The position numbers and the translations under genes are program-made. From the NCBI GenBank assembly GCA_025456165.1, contig JALOLI010000004.1, positions 1-15,226 on the forward strand: a stretch of DNA of 15,226 nucleotides, read 5' to 3'. The first letter of the stretch is position 1. Each line of letters opens with the position of its first letter. A model generated the notes under the pieces. That model saw only the letters and a program-made list of their open reading frames with translations, did not search any database and was not told where the DNA came from. Origin of the DNA: Acidimicrobiia bacterium (GTDB lineage: Bacteria; Actinomycetota; Acidimicrobiia; UBA5794; UBA11373). This document shows, in pieces, positions 13,839 to 15,226 of the stretch.

Positions 13839-14013
13839 ACGGCCAGCGGCCCAGCCGCCCGTCGGTCGTGACGGCCAGGCGCGGCCCGGGGGACTGTCCA
13901 TGAACCAAGGCCCGCCTCCCGGGGAGCGAATCGCCAGCAGATCGGTGACCTCGGGACGTCGCATGTACTGGTGGTACATGTGATCCCGAGGGTGCCGAGG
14001 TGCGCCGCGATGC
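13839..14013. other. Intergenic stretch between array 2 and the terminator
   Basis: No gene supported. It contains one perfect inverted repeat (listed separately) and otherwise no open frame with recognisable content, although a minus-strand frame crosses it as a shadow of the anti-sigma gene. Confidence 0.4.
13962..13980. promoter_or_regulatory. Perfect 19-bp inverted repeat CATGTAC-N5-GTACATG
   Basis: CATGTAC (13962-13968), TGGTG, GTACATG (13974-13980). Weaker outer arms CGGGA (13952-13956) and TCCCG (13984-13988) extend the symmetry. It is A/T-richer than its surroundings and lies between the convergent anti-sigma and rep genes. It could be a regulator site, a resolution/dimer site or a transfer-related site; nothing decides between these. 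Confidence 0.5.
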
Positions 14014-14040
14014 AGCCGACGGGTGGCGGGTCGGCTTTGT
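14014..14040 (+). terminator. Terminator-like hairpin between the convergent anti-sigma and rep genes
   Basis: AGCCGAC (14014-14020) and GTCGGCT (14030-14036) pair exactly around 9 bases and are followed by TTGT on the plus strand. It would end the parA-anti-sigma unit. Read from rep the same hairpin lacks a T tract. The stem is short, so this is a moderate call. Confidence 0.45.
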
Positions 14041-14050
14041 GGACAGGCCC

Positions 14051-14923
14051 CTACGCGGTGGCGGCCAGCCGGGCCCGGGCCCGGGGCGCCCGGGAGGCCA
14101 CGAGCTGGACCTGGAAGCCCTGCTCGGTCAGCACCCGCTCGCGGCTGAAGGCATAGCGGGGGTCCTGCTGGGCGATCGCCTCACACGCCCGCATGACCGC
14201 GGCCACGTTGTCGCGGTCCCGCGCGCAGGTCGAGCCGACCGAGGCGAAGAACGGCGCGCCCAGGTGGTAGGCCTGCCACTCCCGGCCGTCCTCACGCGTC
14301 TCGAAGCGGTCGTTCTCGAGCAGCCCGTAGATCTTGCGGGCGATCGGGGGCAGATCGCGGACGATGTGCCAGTCCAGGTAGGCGCCCGCCTCGTGGCGCA
14401 GCTGCTCGAGGAACCAGCTGCCCAGGAAGATGTAGCCGACCCGGTCGACCCGGCCCTCGGTCACCACCGGCCACATGATGCGATCGATGATCCCGAAGTG
14501 GTCCTCATGGGTCTTGCGCCCGGTCACCGGATCGTTGACCTCGCCCTCCCAGCGGGCCTCCTGCAGGTTCAGCAGCGTGCGCCTGAGCGCCTGGCGCGCC
14601 GGCTTGCCCGAGTCCTGCCAGCCGAAGTCGTGCAGCAGGCGGTACTGGGTGAACGGCACCGCCTGGGCGCCGGCCTCCTCCAGCTGCAGCCAGCGCGAGC
14701 CGAGCCACACGATCGCCATGTAGCCGTGCCGGCCGATGGGGGGGCCGGCGGTCTGGCGGATGGAGCCCAGGCGGTCGGCGATCGCCACCCCGGCGGCCAC
14801 CTCGAGGCCCTTGCGGGCACTGGTGCGGTCGGCGAAGCCGTACCGCAGCGGCTGCTCGAGCCGGCGCAGCTGATCCGGCGCGTAGAGCGTGAGCTGCTCG
14901 GTGGGGGAGGGCGCCCCCTCCAC
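14051..14923 (-). CDS. Plasmid-type replication initiator protein
   Basis: A 290-residue protein whose look and place fit an iteron-binding initiator that opens the origin and recruits the replisome. Segments that resemble initiator winged-helix domains are PFTQYRLLHDFGWQDSGKPA with RQALRRTLLNLQEA (first domain, about residues 90-120), and GYIFLGSWFLEQLRHEAGAY then LDWHIVRDLPPIARKIYGLL (about 163-202). The phrase PIARKIYGLL is typical of RepA-like initiators of actinobacterial and Deinococcus-type plasmids. The GTG at 14923 is 21 bases from the 35-bp dyad; no Shine-Dalgarno is seen. The iterons lie immediately upstream, the standard layout. Family naming is from recall of motif style, so the exact Rep class stays open. 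Confidence 0.72.
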   Translation of the reverse strand: MEGAPSPTEQLTLYAPDQLRRLEQPLRYGFADRTSARKGLEVAAGVAIADRLGSIRQTAGPPIGRHGYMAIVWLGSRWLQLEEAGAQAVPFTQYRLLHDFGWQDSGKPARQALRRTLLNLQEARWEGEVNDPVTGRKTHEDHFGIIDRIMWPVVTEGRVDRVGYIFLGSWFLEQLRHEAGAYLDWHIVRDLPPIARKIYGLLENDRFETREDGREWQAYHLGAPFFASVGSTCARDRDNVAAVMRACEAIAQQDPRYAFSRERVLTEQGFQVQLVASRAPRARARLAATA

Positions 14924-14944
14924 GGCCGGGGGCGGGGCGGGGGT

Positions 14945-14979
14945 GCGCGAGTCAGCTACCCGGGGTAATCGACTCGCGC
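14945..14979. promoter_or_regulatory. 35-bp perfect dyad upstream of rep: two inverted iterons (rep operator)
   Basis: Arms GCGCGAGTC (14945-14953) and GACTCGCGC (14971-14979), with inner arms TACCC and GGGTA at matching distance (3-base spacers) around one central base. Each half is an iteron sequence (GCGCGAGTC-N3-TACCC), here overlapping head to head. In iteron plasmids an inverted pair before rep is where the Rep dimer represses its own gene. Confidence 0.75.
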
Positions 14980-15019
14980 CCCCGGCCGGCCCCCCGGGAC
15001 GGGCGGGCCGGGGGCGCCT

Positions 15020-15057
15020 GGGGTTTTGAAAGGGGTTTTCCTACCCCTACCCCTAGG
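15020..15057. other. Lower-GC tract with short repeats, possible unwinding element
   Basis: GGGGTTTT occurs at 15020-15027 and 15032-15039, then CCTACCCCTACCCCTAGGG. It is one of the least G/C-rich spots of the right half and lies between the dyad and the iterons, where an origin would melt. Confidence 0.4.
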
Positions 15058-15099
15058 GCGGCCAGAAGGCGGCCGTGTGCAGGGAGGATTGGCCTCGGG

Positions 15100-15226
15100 G
15101 CGCGAGTCGGATACCCCGGTCGGCGCGAGTCGGATACCCCGGTCGGGCGCGAGCGCCGTACCCCGGGGCGCGAGCCGCTTCCCCCGGGCCGCGAGCGCCG
15201 TACCGGGGTGGATGGCTCGCGCCTGT
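15100..15226 (+). repeat. Iteron cluster of the candidate origin
   Basis: GCGCGAG starts at 15100, 15123, 15147 and 15168, and a one-mismatch unit CCGCGAG at 15189, giving steps of 23, 24, 21 and 21 bp, about two helical turns. The first two units share GCGCGAGTCGGATACCCCGG; later ones vary in the middle but mostly keep TACC or CCCCGG at the right end. An inverted unit (GGCTCGCGCC, 15215-15224) faces the fifth, again giving a head-to-head pair. More units may lie past the edge. Confidence 0.8.

Larger units (their letters stand above)
14924..15226. other. Candidate replication origin (oriV), right part cut by window end
   Basis: This 303-base gene-free stretch upstream of rep contains, in order, a 35-bp dyad made of two inverted iteron sequences, a G/C-rich spacer, a lower-GC tract with repeated GGGGTTTT and CTACCC, and a cluster of direct iterons with one inverted unit at the edge. 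I saw no good DnaA box. The right boundary may lie outside the window. Confidence 0.7.

Noticed and set aside
12154..13979. Minus-strand open frames opposite the sigma and anti-sigma genes
   Set aside because: No recognisable domains; the plus-strand frames have complete sigma regions 2 and 4 and a ZAS motif.
1..15226. Transposons, integrases or tRNA genes
   Set aside because: No transposase or recombinase motif, no terminal inverted repeats with target duplications and no tRNA cloverleaf were recognised on either strand.

Overview
The window is very G+C-rich, with long G/C homopolymers, many GTG starts, two apparently leaderless genes and F420-cofactor genes. This points to an actinobacterium. 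A deep-branching lineage such as the Thermoleophilia is my guess from style, not something the sequence proves. An iteron-type replication region, a replication initiator and a small-ParA/ribbon-helix-helix partition module at the right end suggest a plasmid, megaplasmid or chromid rather than an ordinary chromosomal locus.

Left part (1-7298, all minus strand). A truncated exported protein gene runs off the left edge. Next comes a run of seven co-directional genes that would be transcribed from a good promoter at 7390-7419: dctP (TRAP solute receptor), a fused dctQ-dctM permease, an EamA/DMT exporter, cofD, cofC, cofE (late steps of coenzyme F420 synthesis) and an unknown 84-codon gene. A terminator-like hairpin lies at 373-391. 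Gaps are short or negative, apart from 57 and 63 bp at the two places that hold a hairpin.

Middle (7299-9838, plus strand). A 359-bp divergent control region carries two -35/-10 promoters and inverted repeats between them. It drives two tandem, closely similar acetoacetate-decarboxylase-family genes that end in a strong terminator. Divergence from the TRAP operon suggests uptake of an organic acid and its processing by these enzymes, possibly with F420 redox chemistry nearby. The substrate is unknown.

Right part (9838-15226). A leaderless, secreted tyrosinase-type copper enzyme is followed by a four-gene plus-strand block: parA, a small ribbon-helix-helix parB-like gene, an ECF sigma factor and its zinc-finger membrane anti-sigma factor. 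An array of 8-bp GGCAT-centred repeats stands before parA. A mirror-image array of the same architecture begins on the stop codon of the anti-sigma gene, so the block is bracketed by two inward-pointing arrays. This is the most unusual structure in the window. Beyond it lie a perfect 19-bp inverted repeat, a plus-strand terminator, the minus-strand rep gene, a 35-bp perfect dyad just upstream of rep that is built from two inverted iteron sequences, a lower-GC tract, and five direct plus one inverted 21-24-bp-spaced iterons reaching the right edge.
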